Assembly: GCF_901905185.1 (NCBI RefSeq)
Contig: NZ_CABFMQ020000001.1
Location: 435,001 to 499,000 of the forward strand
Length of the DNA: 64,000 bases
Source of the DNA: Methylocella tundrae
GTDB lineage: Bacteria; Pseudomonadota; Alphaproteobacteria; Rhizobiales; Beijerinckiaceae
Reading direction: 5' to 3'
Shown piece by piece: positions 1 to 8,846 of the stretch. The stretch's first letter is position 1; the number at the start of each line of letters is the position of its first letter. The notes under the pieces are model-generated. The model was not told where the DNA came from. It searched no databases and saw nothing but the letters and a program-made list of their open reading frames with translations. The translations under genes and the position numbers were made by a program.

Positions 1-947
1 CGACGGGATATGGTCCGAATACTGGATTCGGATCGGAATCTTTGTGAGCTTCTGGAAGTCTGAGGGCGACAGGGGTTTGGGCGTTATCTGCGCGGCGCCG
101 GTTCCTATCGGAGCGGGCAGAGCGTTGCTCGGGAATGCGTAATCGGTCGGCTCATAGGCGTAGATCGCCCTCACGTTAGGGGTTAGCGTCGCCGTTACCC
201 AGCCGAGAATGCCGCTCGCCGAATGTGTAAGGAGAACGGCGGGACCAATCTCCGCGAACAGCGCCGCAACGCCGGCCGTTATAACGGTCCGATCCGAGGG
301 ACCTGTATTGACGGTCATCTGGCGAAAAAATTGGTTCAACGCCGGGGGCACATCGGTAGGCGACAGGCTTGGATTACCTGCGCCCTGCGGGAATTTGGTG
401 TCTGGATAGAAATTGGGCCAGACGCCGAGCCGCCAAGCGACGAAAAGATCTTGATCGCCGGGAGTTGGAGTTAGGGTGATGCCCTGCGTGCTGGTGCCAG
501 CGCGTCCCGTTCGGGGCTGGTCGATGATGTGCACAGTGAAGCCTCGACGCAGGAATATTGATTGGTATCCTTCCCGGCCGTCGGTGGTTGAACGCCGTGC
601 CATAAGACGAGTGGAAGCCTCCTCGAGCGAAAGGGGACCTCAAACTGGGTGTATACATGATCGCCATATAGCGATTGCCCCGGGCCGCCATTGATGGTGG
701 GGTCAAAAACGCCTGGAGAAGTGAGCACCGTTCCACCGGCAAAGAAGGTCCCCCGTCTCGCAATCGTCAGCGGGCTCCGGCCATCGGCGCTGTCATCACC
801 ACCTCCATAACGGTTGTCGTCGGCCATACCCGGCCGAATCCCGAGCATCGGAAGAGAAGCTAGGACCGCTCCAGCCCTGGCAAAGAAGCTTCGGCGACCG
901 GCACTTGTGGTATCGGTCGTCTGCTTCGGCGACTCGTCAGTATCCAT
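1..947 (-). pseudogene. Frameshifted, exported alpha/beta-hydrolase (left-truncated by window edge)
   Basis: This reads as one alpha/beta-hydrolase split by a frameshift near position 600. The first part (ATG at 947, preceded by GGGAGGGCGAG) has a twin-arginine-like leader (GRRSFFARAG followed by a hydrophobic run) and a strand ending in LPLVLWHG, the oxyanion region. The homologous continuation lies in the next frame and is free of stops from about 600 to position 1: DGREGYQSIFLRRGF, then VHIIDQPRTGR, and a nucleophile elbow THSASG near 212-230 in place of the usual GHSxG. The family includes uncharacterised exported hydrolases and esterases; no substrate can be inferred. The shift could be real decay or a sequencing error. 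No decay is visible apart from this one event. Confidence 0.7.
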
Positions 948-1401
948 CTCGCCCTCCCGTTGTTGTGTTGCTTGACCGTCCGATCGCCTGCACGGTGTAT
1001 TTTCTGTTTAAGCGATCGCGACACGCGGGAGCTTAGCGCCCTCTTCTTGCGCTATCTTCCATAGAATTCCGATGCATATAATGAATTAGAGATTTATAGC
1101 CGCTGCTTTCACGTGCTGCATCGCGGCAACTCGCCAGTCTTCACTTAAGCCCAAGCCTTTTGTTCACCATTCGCAATCGTATCCGTCCCGCACTAAAATC
1201 ATAGGCGTGCGCCACGCTGGCCGGTCCGGGTCAGTTTTCCAGAAGATTTGTCCCTCCGATATCGACCGGCCGGAGCTGAAAAGCTGCCGAAGCCGCGTTG
1301 CCATCGACGACCTTAATGAAATCGATCTCGTCATGGTCGGCCTTCAAACTCCGAATCCAGCGCCGCACTTATCTGCACTAGCTAGTACCAAGTCTCGTTG
1401 A
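948..1401. other. Intergenic stretch without recognisable gene
   Basis: 454 bases between the frameshifted hydrolase and the IS remnants. It is more AT-rich than the surroundings around 1060-1100. A short open frame near 1207-1401 has no family resemblance and no convincing ribosome-binding site. I see no RNA gene or terminator. Confidence 0.5.
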
Positions 1402-1597
1402 TCATGACCGATATGCCCATTCTCTTGTTCCGATGGACATGATTTTGATGGGCATGTCTATGAGCTTGTTCGAGGCGAAGCAGCAGTGATCGAGGATGTC
1501 GTCGTAGGATTTGAAGATCCGGTTTGAGAGGCTGTTGTCGCGCATGAACTGCCAGATATTTTTCGACCGGGTTCAACTCGGGTGACTTTGACGGCAA
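1402..1597 (-). pseudogene. IS630-family transposase, C-terminal fragment (frameshifted)
   Basis: This is the last ~65 residues of an IS630-type DDE transposase. SPELNPVE, which holds the final catalytic Glu, continues as NIWQFMRDNSL and ends REWAYRS before a stop at about 1402. An extra A in an A-run near 1560 shifts the frame directly after PVE, so the fragment cannot be translated in one piece. The rest of the element is missing: its upstream edge abuts the IS3 remnant at about 1600. It is non-functional. Confidence 0.75.
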
Positions 1598-1911
1598 CAG
1601 GAGAGCCCGAAGAGCTTCTTGTGGTTGACCACATAGTTTTCTCGCCTCAGCAGCACATGAACGCGTCGATAGCCGAACCGCCGGCGCTCATGCGCGATGG
1701 CTGTCATGCGTTCGCGCAAGGCGGCGTCATCCGCCCGCGTCGTTTTGTATCTCATCGTCTGTGCAAGAGCCGATGGCTTTACATCCCTTCGCGGATCATT
1801 CCATCGCGCTTCGCGCGCGGACCCTTTGATCCGCTTCGCCCGCCGTTCGCTCATCCCGTGAACGCTCATGAGATGCGCGACAGCATTCCGCTCGGCAGCG
1901 GGCGTCATCAC
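1598..1911 (-). pseudogene. IS3-family OrfB fragment
   Basis: This is the N-terminal part of an IS3-family (IS407-like) OrfB: an AVAHLMSVHGMSERRA-type start, then MRYKTTRADDAALRERM and RRFGYRRVHVLLRRE up to NHKKLF. There the sequence stops matching and runs into the IS630 tail. The whole DDE catalytic domain is therefore gone. A block of about 25 residues rich in Arg and Lys between SERRAKR and TMRYK is unlike normal OrfB and may be a local rearrangement. Its start overlaps the OrfA stop as TGATG, the usual arrangement for this family. Confidence 0.75.
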
Positions 1912-2170
1912 TTCTTTCCCAGCAAATCCTTCAGCGCCACATTGTCGAGCATAGCGTTGGCCAGCATGCGCTTGAGCTTGGCGTTCTCGTCCTCCAGCGC
2001 CGCAGACGCTTGGCCTCGGACACGTCCATCCCGCCGAATTTCGCTTTCCATCTGTAAGTGCGGGCGTCGCTGACTCCGTGCTTGCGGCGCAAATCCGCGA
2101 CCGAGACCCCAGCCTCGTGCTCCTTCAATATCCCGATGATCTGTTCTTCCGAAAAGCGACTGCGCTTCAT
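1908..2170 (-). pseudogene. IS3-family OrfA with internal frameshift
   Basis: OrfA starts MKRSRFSEEQIIGILKEHE, a typical IS407-group helix-turn-helix N-terminus, and continues as VSVADLRRKHGVSDART and KFGGMDVSEAKRL. One base appears to be missing near 2008. After it the frame resumes as LEDENAKLKRMLANAMLDN and LKDLLGKK, ending in the TGATG overlap with OrfB. With OrfB truncated as well, the element is dead. Confidence 0.75.
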
Positions 2171-2422
2171 GCTCTGGTCCTCAGATTGGGCCAGAGCGAA
2201 CTTCAAGCTGGATTAAGCCCAAGGGGCAAGGTCAGCCTTAGATTGTAGACGGTGACGCTCGCTGGAATCGGACTTCTACCAAAAGCATATCGTGACGGAA
2301 AATATCCAGATCCTGATATGGATCGGAACTTCATGGAAGATTGAGCGCTGCCCCGGCGCTATGCGTTTTCAAATGTCGTCAAATGAGTAGGCGGCAGTTA
2401 AGCAAAGTCATCGGGGGAAGCA

Positions 2423-4147
2423 ATGTTGAAACGATCAAAACTGCGCTGTGCGCGCTCGCCCGCGCACACAGTAAAGCGGCGCGTCAGGGAAAGCGTCGGC
2501 ATGGCGCTCGGCGTGTGCGCCTTTGCAGGAGTGCTGACGGCGCCGATGCAGGCCCGTGCGGCGAACCCGCTGCGCGTCGAGACCAAGGAAGGCCCGGTCC
2601 GGGGATTCCTGAAAAACGGCGTCGCGGAATTCCTCGGCGTTCCCTACGCCGAACCGCCGCTTGGCAATTTGCGCTGGAAGCCGCCGCATAAACATGCGCC
2701 CTGGACCAATGTTTTACAGGCGACAGCCTATGGGCCGACCTGCGCCCAGATTACGACTCTCGGCGTGTTCGCTGGCCCCGCCAACAACAACGAGGACTGT
2801 CTTTATCTCAACGTCTTCACGCCGAACGTCGATCCCGCGGCAAAGGAGAAGCTTCCGGTCATCTTCTGGATCCACGGCGGCGGCAATGTCGACGGCGAGA
2901 GTAATGATTACGACGGAGCCAAGCTGGCGGCGCAAGGCCACACGGTCGTCGTCACCATCAATTACCGGCTCAATCTCTTCGGCTTCATGGCGCATCCCGC
3001 GATCGACGCTGAAGGACATCTCTTCGGCAATTACGGCATCCTTGACCAGCAGGCCGCCCTCAGATGGGTAAAGCACAACATCGCACAATTCGGCGGCGAC
3101 AAGAACAACGTCACCGTAGGCGGGCAGTCTGCGGGCGCCTCCGACACCGCGTCCAACATGGTTTCGCCCCTCGCGGCCGGGCTGTTCCATCGCGCGATTC
3201 TGGAAAGCGGCGTCAGCTATTTTAGCGGACTGACGCCTCTGCCCCTCGCCGAGTCAAAAGGCACCGCCTTCGCCGTCGCCGCCGGCTGCGGCTCCGGCTC
3301 GGATGCCGCCACCGCCAAATGTCTGAGAAGCCTGACCGCTCAGCAGATCACGACGCTGTCGGGAACCGAAAGCGGCAACGGGCCCTACATAACCTATTTG
3401 GTCCAAGACGGCCAAATCTTGCCGACTTCATTTACGTCCGCGTTCCAGACGGGGCAGTTCAACCATATGCCCGTCATGAACGGTACGGTCCAAGATGAAG
3501 GCAACTTCGGCCTCGGGATTACGGAATACTTCAAGAACCCGCGCGTGCCATTCACGGCGACGGACTTCACAAACCTCGTCACAAACACGTACAGCGGAAA
3601 TGCCGGGCCGGCGGGCTCGCCGCCGGCGTATTCGGCCGGAACCGTTCAAGCGGTTCTGGCTCACTATCCCCTTTACGCCTATCCCACGCCGCAGTTGGCC
3701 ATGGACGCAGTGACGACGGACGTATCAGCTTGCCGGAGCCTTCGCGCGAGCGATCTGCTCGCCAATCAGGTTCCGGTTTACGGCTACGAATTCCAGGAGC
3801 GAACGGCGCCGTACTACTTCCCGAAAATGCCGGGATTCCAACCGCTCGCCTATCATACGGCCGATATCCAGTTTCTGTTCCCTCTCTACCATGGCGGTCC
3901 CGACGGCATCACTCATCAATTGAACAACAAGCAGCAGGATCTCTCCGATCAGCTGGTGATCGCTTGGACGAACTTCGCCTGGACCGGCAATCCCAATGGG
4001 CTGGGAAATAGCCCCTGGCCGCGCTACAAGGGCAAGACGGGCTATTATCTGTCGCAAGATATCCCAACTCTGTCGACGTTCACTAAGGCGCAGTTCGTGG
4101 CGGCGCATAAGTGTGACTTCTGGCAGACTATCTTGATCTACAATTGA
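2423..4147 (+). CDS. Exported type-B carboxylesterase
   Basis: 574 residues, normal for the carboxylesterase/lipase type-B family, which hydrolyses carboxylic esters. A basic N-region is followed by a hydrophobic segment ending MQARA (residues ~27-48), so the product is probably exported. Family landmarks in order: FLGVPYAEPPLGNLRW, EDCLYLNVFTP, PVIFWIHGGG (oxyanion hole), the nucleophile elbow GGQSAGA, an acid residue in VQDEGNF, and the catalytic His in AYHTADIQFLFP. All three catalytic positions are present. A GGGGGAAG ribosome-binding site precedes the ATG. It stands alone between IS remnants and a gene-poor region, so the context gives no substrate. Confidence 0.9.
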   Translation: MLKRSKLRCARSPAHTVKRRVRESVGMALGVCAFAGVLTAPMQARAANPLRVETKEGPVRGFLKNGVAEFLGVPYAEPPLGNLRWKPPHKHAPWTNVLQATAYGPTCAQITTLGVFAGPANNNEDCLYLNVFTPNVDPAAKEKLPVIFWIHGGGNVDGESNDYDGAKLAAQGHTVVVTINYRLNLFGFMAHPAIDAEGHLFGNYGILDQQAALRWVKHNIAQFGGDKNNVTVGGQSAGASDTASNMVSPLAAGLFHRAILESGVSYFSGLTPLPLAESKGTAFAVAAGCGSGSDAATAKCLRSLTAQQITTLSGTESGNGPYITYLVQDGQILPTSFTSAFQTGQFNHMPVMNGTVQDEGNFGLGITEYFKNPRVPFTATDFTNLVTNTYSGNAGPAGSPPAYSAGTVQAVLAHYPLYAYPTPQLAMDAVTTDVSACRSLRASDLLANQVPVYGYEFQERTAPYYFPKMPGFQPLAYHTADIQFLFPLYHGGPDGITHQLNNKQQDLSDQLVIAWTNFAWTGNPNGLGNSPWPRYKGKTGYYLSQDIPTLSTFTKAQFVAAHKCDFWQTILIYN

Positions 4148-4863
4148 GATAGCGGACCAGTTCGCCAGTGTCTAAACGAAGCGGGGGCCGTGGTTGGTCC
4201 TCACTCTGTTGAGCTGGATGTCTTCGAACTGCGTTCCGCCGCATTGTGCGGATCGCATTCAATCAAAGGCTATCGGCGCAGATTTAGGGGATGGGAAGGG
4301 CGATATCGCGGGCGGAGCGCCTCGAAACGCCGACAAATATGCAACTATCAGAAGAAATGAGCTTTTTTTGACGGCTTCAACGGGGTTCGTGATTTGACGT
4401 TCCGCTCACGCCGTTCCTAAAATTGCCACATTTCAGAACGCAGCAATTTTGGGTTTCGTTAGGAGCCTACCGGCGCGACTGCAGCGTGCCGCGTCGGCTT
4501 CCGCGATTCGTTGAGTTCAAATCGGCCTGGGCAGCCTCGGCGGCGCCTCTTCCGGTTTTGCTTCAGCAGCTGCGAAGGTTCGAAGGCGTCGACCATTTCG
4601 CTAACTCCCTCCCGCGTATCGTTGAGCGGCGCCTTGCATCCAATCCAGCGAGCGAAGGCGGGAAAGGCCTTTTGGGGACCCCATCGCGTCCATGCCGGTC
4701 GAGGATCCCGACAGCCAGAACGACGAGTAGCCATTTAGGCCCTTTTTACTGCTTTCAAATGCGTTATCGTGCTCGCAGAGCCGTGGTCGCTTAAACAAGA
4801 GGTCATGACAACAACATTAACTGTTCGCACGATGCATGAAAATCATTGGCGCGGGAGTCCAAC
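4148..4863. other. Gene-poor stretch, possibly decayed coding
   Basis: About 715 bases with no gene I can support. On the minus strand between 4450 and 4800 two frames show amino-acid-like composition (for example NGYSSFWLSG and SLDWMQGAAQRY in one, then AAEAKPEEAPPRLPRP in another). This could be a decayed small gene, but no family is recognised. Confidence 0.3.
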
Positions 4864-5661
4864 ATGGCCGTCGCGAAAGCCTTAAATCCAGTAAACTGGC
4901 TGAAATTCTTCCAGGAGACTGTTGTTTTTGGGCCCTCGATGTGGCTCCGCGGAATTCTCCCACGGAACGCGGACGGCGTAGTTTCGATCAATAGCCGGGT
5001 TGGCCGGATCAGCCTGCGGCCGTCCGACAGCGACATCAATGTATTGCGCCAAGTATTCGTATACAAGGACTACGACTTCGATAAATTTACCCAGTGCAGC
5101 CGCATTTATGAAGCTTATCAGGCAATGATAGACGCGGGCAGAACCCCGGTTATCATCGACGCCGGCGCTAATATTGGAGCGGTGTCGCTCTGGTTCGCGA
5201 GGCGTTTCCCGAAAGCCAAAATCGTCGCCATTGAGCCTGATCCAGCAACGGTTGCAGTCTGCCGATTGAATTGCGCGCAATACGAAAACATACGAGTTGT
5301 TGAGGGGGCTATAGGCGGGGGTAATGGAATGGTTACGCTTGAACGGCCGAGTCATGAGTCATGGGCCGTTCAGACAAAACGGGAAAGCAGAGGCAATATT
5401 CAGTTGTTTACCGTTGATGCATTATTGGAGATGGCCGGAATAGCCGCCGATCTTCTCATCGTCAAAATCGACATAGAGGGGTTCGAATCTGATCTGTTTG
5501 CGTCAAACACATCGTGGATGCCTAGAGCCGCCGTTATTGTCATCGAGTTGCACGATTGGTTGCTGCCAGGCCGCTACACGAGCGTGACATTTCAGAAAGC
5601 AATTGGATTGCTGCATTCTGAAGTTCTCATTTCAGGGGAAAATTTGGTTTTTATTAAATGA
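4864..5661 (+). CDS. FkbM-family SAM-dependent methyltransferase
   Basis: 265 residues starting at the ATG at 4864, which has GGGAG seven bases upstream; a TTG at 4846 is the alternative. The SAM-binding core is clear: VIIDAGANIGAVSLWFARRF (motif I), then IVAIEPDPATVAVCRLN and a later LLIVKIDIEGFE, typical of the FkbM fold, followed by AVIVIELHDWLLPG. FkbM proteins O-methylate sugars, glycolipids or polyketides; the substrate here is unknown. No glycosyltransferases or polysaccharide genes lie nearby, so it is isolated. Confidence 0.85.
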   Translation: MAVAKALNPVNWLKFFQETVVFGPSMWLRGILPRNADGVVSINSRVGRISLRPSDSDINVLRQVFVYKDYDFDKFTQCSRIYEAYQAMIDAGRTPVIIDAGANIGAVSLWFARRFPKAKIVAIEPDPATVAVCRLNCAQYENIRVVEGAIGGGNGMVTLERPSHESWAVQTKRESRGNIQLFTVDALLEMAGIAADLLIVKIDIEGFESDLFASNTSWMPRAAVIVIELHDWLLPGRYTSVTFQKAIGLLHSEVLISGENLVFIK

Positions 5662-5981
5662 ATGCGGGCTACTGACCGAGCCGAAAGAGCCGAGGTCGGC
5701 GGTGGCGTTCGTCGGCATTGGACGAAGCTCGACATGTCGAAGCGCGATCTGTATGCCCGCGCCGGACGGCGGCCAGCAGAAAGGAGCCAGGTCTTTACCG
5801 CTTCTTGCTCGTTCGCGGGCGGGCCGGGAGGCTAGCCGTTGACGGCGCGATGGAATGGGTCATCACAAGCTGCATGACTGGGGCAGCGCTTTAGCGATGT
5901 CGATAATCGTCTACGCGTCGGATCATTTCATAGTGCAGAGGAGCCGTAAACGGCCTTCTCCGCCAAGGCGAAGAGGGTTTC
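5662..5981. other. Intergenic stretch, nothing recognised
   Basis: 320 bases after the methyltransferase. Short frames exist on both strands, but none has a family signature or ribosome-binding site. Confidence 0.4.
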
Positions 5982-6203
5982 CTAGGCAAAAAGACCAGCC
6001 GCGCGAGGCGCCGGCCTGATATGCGAATAGGCGGCGATTTTAAGAGCATGAATGCGCCGCCGCGCGCGCATGGCGTCAAGCCAGCCATCGGTCCAGGCGT
6101 CGTATGCTGCTGGACACGTCGTGGCGTTATAAGGATTGCCGCTGAGAGGGCTGCCCTCGATATAGGCCTTCATTCCATGCTGGTAGATCTGAGCTTGTGT
6201 CAT
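5982..6203 (-). CDS. Small CrpP / ribosome-modulation-factor-like protein
   Basis: 73 residues from the ATG at 6203, where MTQAQIYQHGMKAYIEG begins. The core pattern, GMKAYIEG...NPYN...AAYDAWTDGWLDA, is the G-x(3)-A...NP...W-x(2)-GW signature shared by ribosome modulation factor and CrpP-like small proteins. Members of this group are often annotated as ribosome-hibernation factors, although function is established for only a few. The ribosome-binding site is weak (a G-run about 8 bases upstream). It is a solitary gene, and the frame stays open upstream to 6290 without further similarity. Confidence 0.6.
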   Translation of the reverse strand: MTQAQIYQHGMKAYIEGSPLSGNPYNATTCPAAYDAWTDGWLDAMRARRRIHALKIAAYSHIRPAPRAAGLFA

Positions 6204-6617
6204 AGCGTGCCCCCGGAAGCAAGAGTCTACCGAATCGCTAACATGCTCGACTATAGATGATGTTTTTGGCGCGAATATGTGATGGCGCACTTTTTCATGA
6301 CGCGGCCCAAAGCTAAATCCGGCTCCAGAGCTGAAGCTGAACTTTGGATCGGTGTTTAAGGAAGCGTGGCTTTACCCGGAATACTTGTGCGCGGTCCTCT
6401 GCGCATCCGAACGCGGGGGAGTATCGAAAGATCTCGAGCGCCGGCGGCCCGCTGAATGGCAAAGTTATCGGGCGCAAGTCCGCTCGAGCGCTGCTTGCCT
6501 TGCGGGCGAGGACAAAGCAGACGTGAGCTGCGCTTTTCCGTGAACCTCGAAGGGTCGCGAAAGAAATGTTAAAAACTGTGTCTAAATATTAATAAGTATG
6601 ATAATAGATAATTTGTC

Positions 6618-6717
6618 ATTTGGCGAAGATGATTCGCCAGGGCTTCTCTCGCTTAGGTTCGCCGGTGTTCCTCCCGGTCGTAGACTGAAGGCCAGGCAAT
6701 GCGCCTGGTCTTTTTTT
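6618..6717 (+). ncRNA. Candidate orphan sRNA with 5' hairpin and intrinsic terminator
   Basis: No gene ends here, yet there is a textbook intrinsic terminator. Upstream of it lies a perfect 7-bp hairpin (TGGCGAA-GATGA-TTCGCCA, 6621-6639), then an unpaired region containing CTCCC at 6671-6675, which could pair with Shine-Dalgarno sequences. AT-rich sequence before 6615 (TATGAT and GATAAT) could supply a -10 box. The layout resembles alphaproteobacterial trans-acting sRNAs with CU-rich antisense loops. The 5' end is a guess. Confidence 0.4.
6688..6717 (+). terminator. Rho-independent terminator
   Basis: Stem GGCCAGGC (6690-6697) pairs with GCCTGGTC (6703-6710) around the loop AATGC and is followed by seven T residues. 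It is oriented for rightward transcription and is not preceded by any supported gene. Confidence 0.75.
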
Positions 6718-6932
6718 GTCGCGCGATAAGGCTTGACCGGAGCCGAGGGGAAGGCATGATCGGAAACGACAAGCTCTCCCGGCGCAACAGGGGCGGTTGA
6801 CTACGCCGCGCCAAGTTATGGTTGGCTTTGAGGCGGGCGCTCCGGCGTCTTGATGGCGTTCATGGGTGACGGCGTTGTCCAACGGTCCGCAGCGACGCGC
6901 CAAATAATCAGATCTCCCCCTGGAGAATAGAC

Positions 6933-7643
6933 TTGGTCCACCCCACGATATTCGAACGAGTCAAGACATCGCTGGCGGCGAGCGCAGGCGACATCGTGTT
7001 CGGCATGGAAGACGGCACAGTCTCGATCTTCGGCCTCGTGCTCGGGGTGGCGGCGACCACCAATGATAATATGACGGTGTTGGTCGCCGGCGCGTCGGGC
7101 GCGTGCGCGGCGGCCGTGTCCATGATGGCCGGAACCTACCTCGAGATCGAAACCGAGGTCGACGAGGCGCGAACGTTCAGCGCGCGGCTCGCCTCGGAGA
7201 TCGCGCAGCGTCCAGATGCGGTCGTCGCCCGGATCGGCGACCGCCTGCGCGCGGCCGGCCTGGCGGAGACGCAAACCGCGCTCGTCACGGACCTCATTCG
7301 CTCGAAGCCGGGCGTGTTGCAGGGCGTCGCATACGCGATGACGGCGCCCGCGACCCCGGAGACGATGCAAAGCCCTCTCGCACATGCGCTATGGATGCTG
7401 ATCGCCGATTTCGTCTCGGCGGCGATTCCGATCGTGCCCTTTGCTCTGATGCCGGTGTCGGAGGCTCGCTGGGTATCGACCGCCATCACCATGCTGCTGC
7501 TGATCTGTCTCGGCGTCGGCCGCGCCCGCGTCGGACGCCGGCCCCTTGCGCGGACGGTGATGGAGACTGTTTCGATCGGCGTCGCGGCCGCGCTCGCCGG
7601 CGTCGGCATCGGCCTCGTCATTGCGCACGCGCTTGGCGGCTGA
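6933..7643 (+). CDS. VIT-family (CCC1-like) membrane transporter
   Basis: 236 residues from a TTG at 6933, chosen because GGAG lies seven bases upstream and homology begins immediately (ERVKTSLAASAGDIVFGMEDG). The family (vacuolar iron transporter/DUF125) exports Fe2+ or Mn2+ across membranes. Membrane segments are seen near residues 28-47, 50-72, 148-172, 176-198 and 208-232. Between the second and third lies a charged cytosolic insert (residues ~73-145) starting YLEIETEVDEA, where family members bind metal before transport. No operon partner is present. The metal is not determined by sequence alone. Confidence 0.8.
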   Translation: MVHPTIFERVKTSLAASAGDIVFGMEDGTVSIFGLVLGVAATTNDNMTVLVAGASGACAAAVSMMAGTYLEIETEVDEARTFSARLASEIAQRPDAVVARIGDRLRAAGLAETQTALVTDLIRSKPGVLQGVAYAMTAPATPETMQSPLAHALWMLIADFVSAAIPIVPFALMPVSEARWVSTAITMLLLICLGVGRARVGRRPLARTVMETVSIGVAAALAGVGIGLVIAHALGG

Positions 7644-7985
7644 GCGCCCCGGATCCGCTGGCCCGTGTGAGGCGCGGCGGCGTCGCCCTGCCGCACCGGA
7701 TTACAAAAAGCGATTTTTGAGCTTGCCGTCTTCATAGAAGCATTGGCCGCGCGCCGCCAGGCCGAAGGGCGTGTTGCTCGACATCCGGAAGGCCCATCAA
7801 CTCCTCGAACGCGCCCCGCGCAACAGGACCGGCGATGGATCGCCGACCACGACGTCGATCTGCTCGACGATAGGTTCGAAGGCCTTGATCGAGGCCGCGG
7901 GAAGTTCGAACGAGCCGTCCGATCTGGGGTCAGGTCTCAGAGCCCTGGGTCTTGACCCGAGCGCGGCACTAGCTTTCGCGACGGT
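7644..7985. other. Intergenic stretch with possible decayed minus-strand coding
   Basis: 342 bases. On the minus strand a frame reading FELPAASIKAFEPIVEQ, then a different frame ending CFYEDGKLKNRFL before TAA at 7701, look like pieces of a decayed gene. No family is recognised and no intact frame exists. Confidence 0.3.
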
Positions 7986-8846
7986 TCACGGCCTTGCCTC
8001 AGCCTTCGCATTTCTCGCGCCCTTGGCTTTCTTGGTCTGGCCGCGCTCTTTGCCGCCCGCCTCCAGCGCCGCCTGCAGCGCGAACCCGCGGCCCTGCGTC
8101 AGCCGCAAGGCGCAGAAGCCATGAACGTCTTCGCGGGCGTAGTTGCGGCAGGCGACTTCGCGTTCTGAGGAGAACCCCGCCTGCTCGCTGGCGATTTTTT
8201 TGACGGCGTCCTTGTCTTTGCCGAGGCTCGCCACAAGGGCGTGAAACTGGGCGCGCATCGACGCCTCCGCGCGGCCCCGTGCTGATTCGAACTGCTTGAC
8301 CTGCTTGTCGTCGAAGGAGGAACCGGCCGGTCCCCAAAATCCGCTTGGGTCGACGCGGCAATCGGCGGCGACGAAATCGCAGGCTTTCCCTTCATGCGCA
8401 ATCAGAACAGCGCCCTCGTAAACATCGAAGGAAAACGGACAGGCTTCGATGTCGACGCCATAACGCAGAAGCCCTTTCGGCTTGCCGAGCGGCCTCGCTT
8501 CGATCGGGTCGCCAGCGATGACGTCGATGCGGCAGGCTTCGCCCGGATGGGTGATTTGCTCGCCAGCCATCGACAGGGCCTTGATTTCCAGTCCTTTGCC
8601 AGCGGCGCGCTGGAAGGCGATCAGCCCCTGTGACCCGTCGCGCAGCAAATCACGGTCGATGATCGTTTCTTCGCCCGGCGGCTTCGCCACGACCGGCTTC
8701 GGCCTCGCCTGACCCGCGCCGCCGGGGTTCGGCGTCGCCGGTCCCTCAGGGGCGGCTTGCAGCGCGCCCGGCAGCATCATCTGGGCCGAGGCGCTTGACG
8801 CGGTTAATAAAGTGGCGAGCAACGCCGGCAAAAAAGAGAGTTTCAA
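7986..8846 (-). CDS. Secreted protein with LprI-like C-terminal region
   Basis: 286 residues with a clean signal peptide (LPALLATLLTASSASA, cleavage near residue 21). A Pro/Ala/Gly-rich linker follows, then a domain containing paired cysteines (EACRID, IEACPF, GKACDF and AADCRVD). The C-terminal third (about residues 180-260) contains EREVACRNYA and GFCALRLTQGRG, a pattern like the lysozyme-inhibitor LprI/DUF1311 family. The tail is Lys/Ala-rich. It is probably periplasmic. Function is unknown and the LprI resemblance is weak. Confidence 0.65.
   Translation of the reverse strand: MKLSFLPALLATLLTASSASAQMMLPGALQAAPEGPATPNPGGAGQARPKPVVAKPPGEETIIDRDLLRDGSQGLIAFQRAAGKGLEIKALSMAGEQITHPGEACRIDVIAGDPIEARPLGKPKGLLRYGVDIEACPFSFDVYEGAVLIAHEGKACDFVAADCRVDPSGFWGPAGSSFDDKQVKQFESARGRAEASMRAQFHALVASLGKDKDAVKKIASEQAGFSSEREVACRNYAREDVHGFCALRLTQGRGFALQAALEAGGKERGQTKKAKGARNAKAEARP

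Noticed and set aside
1207..1401. A 64-codon frame before the IS remnants
   Set aside because: No ribosome-binding site, no family resemblance, and it ends at the edge of the IS630 fragment.
4459..4798. Possible small minus-strand gene(s)
   Set aside because: Amino-acid-like text is spread over two frames without an intact start or recognisable family; described only as possible decay.
7701..7784. A 27-residue minus-strand frame ending CFYEDGKLKNRFL
   Set aside because: Looks protein-like, but it is too short and lacks a ribosome-binding site. Reported only under the intergenic entry.
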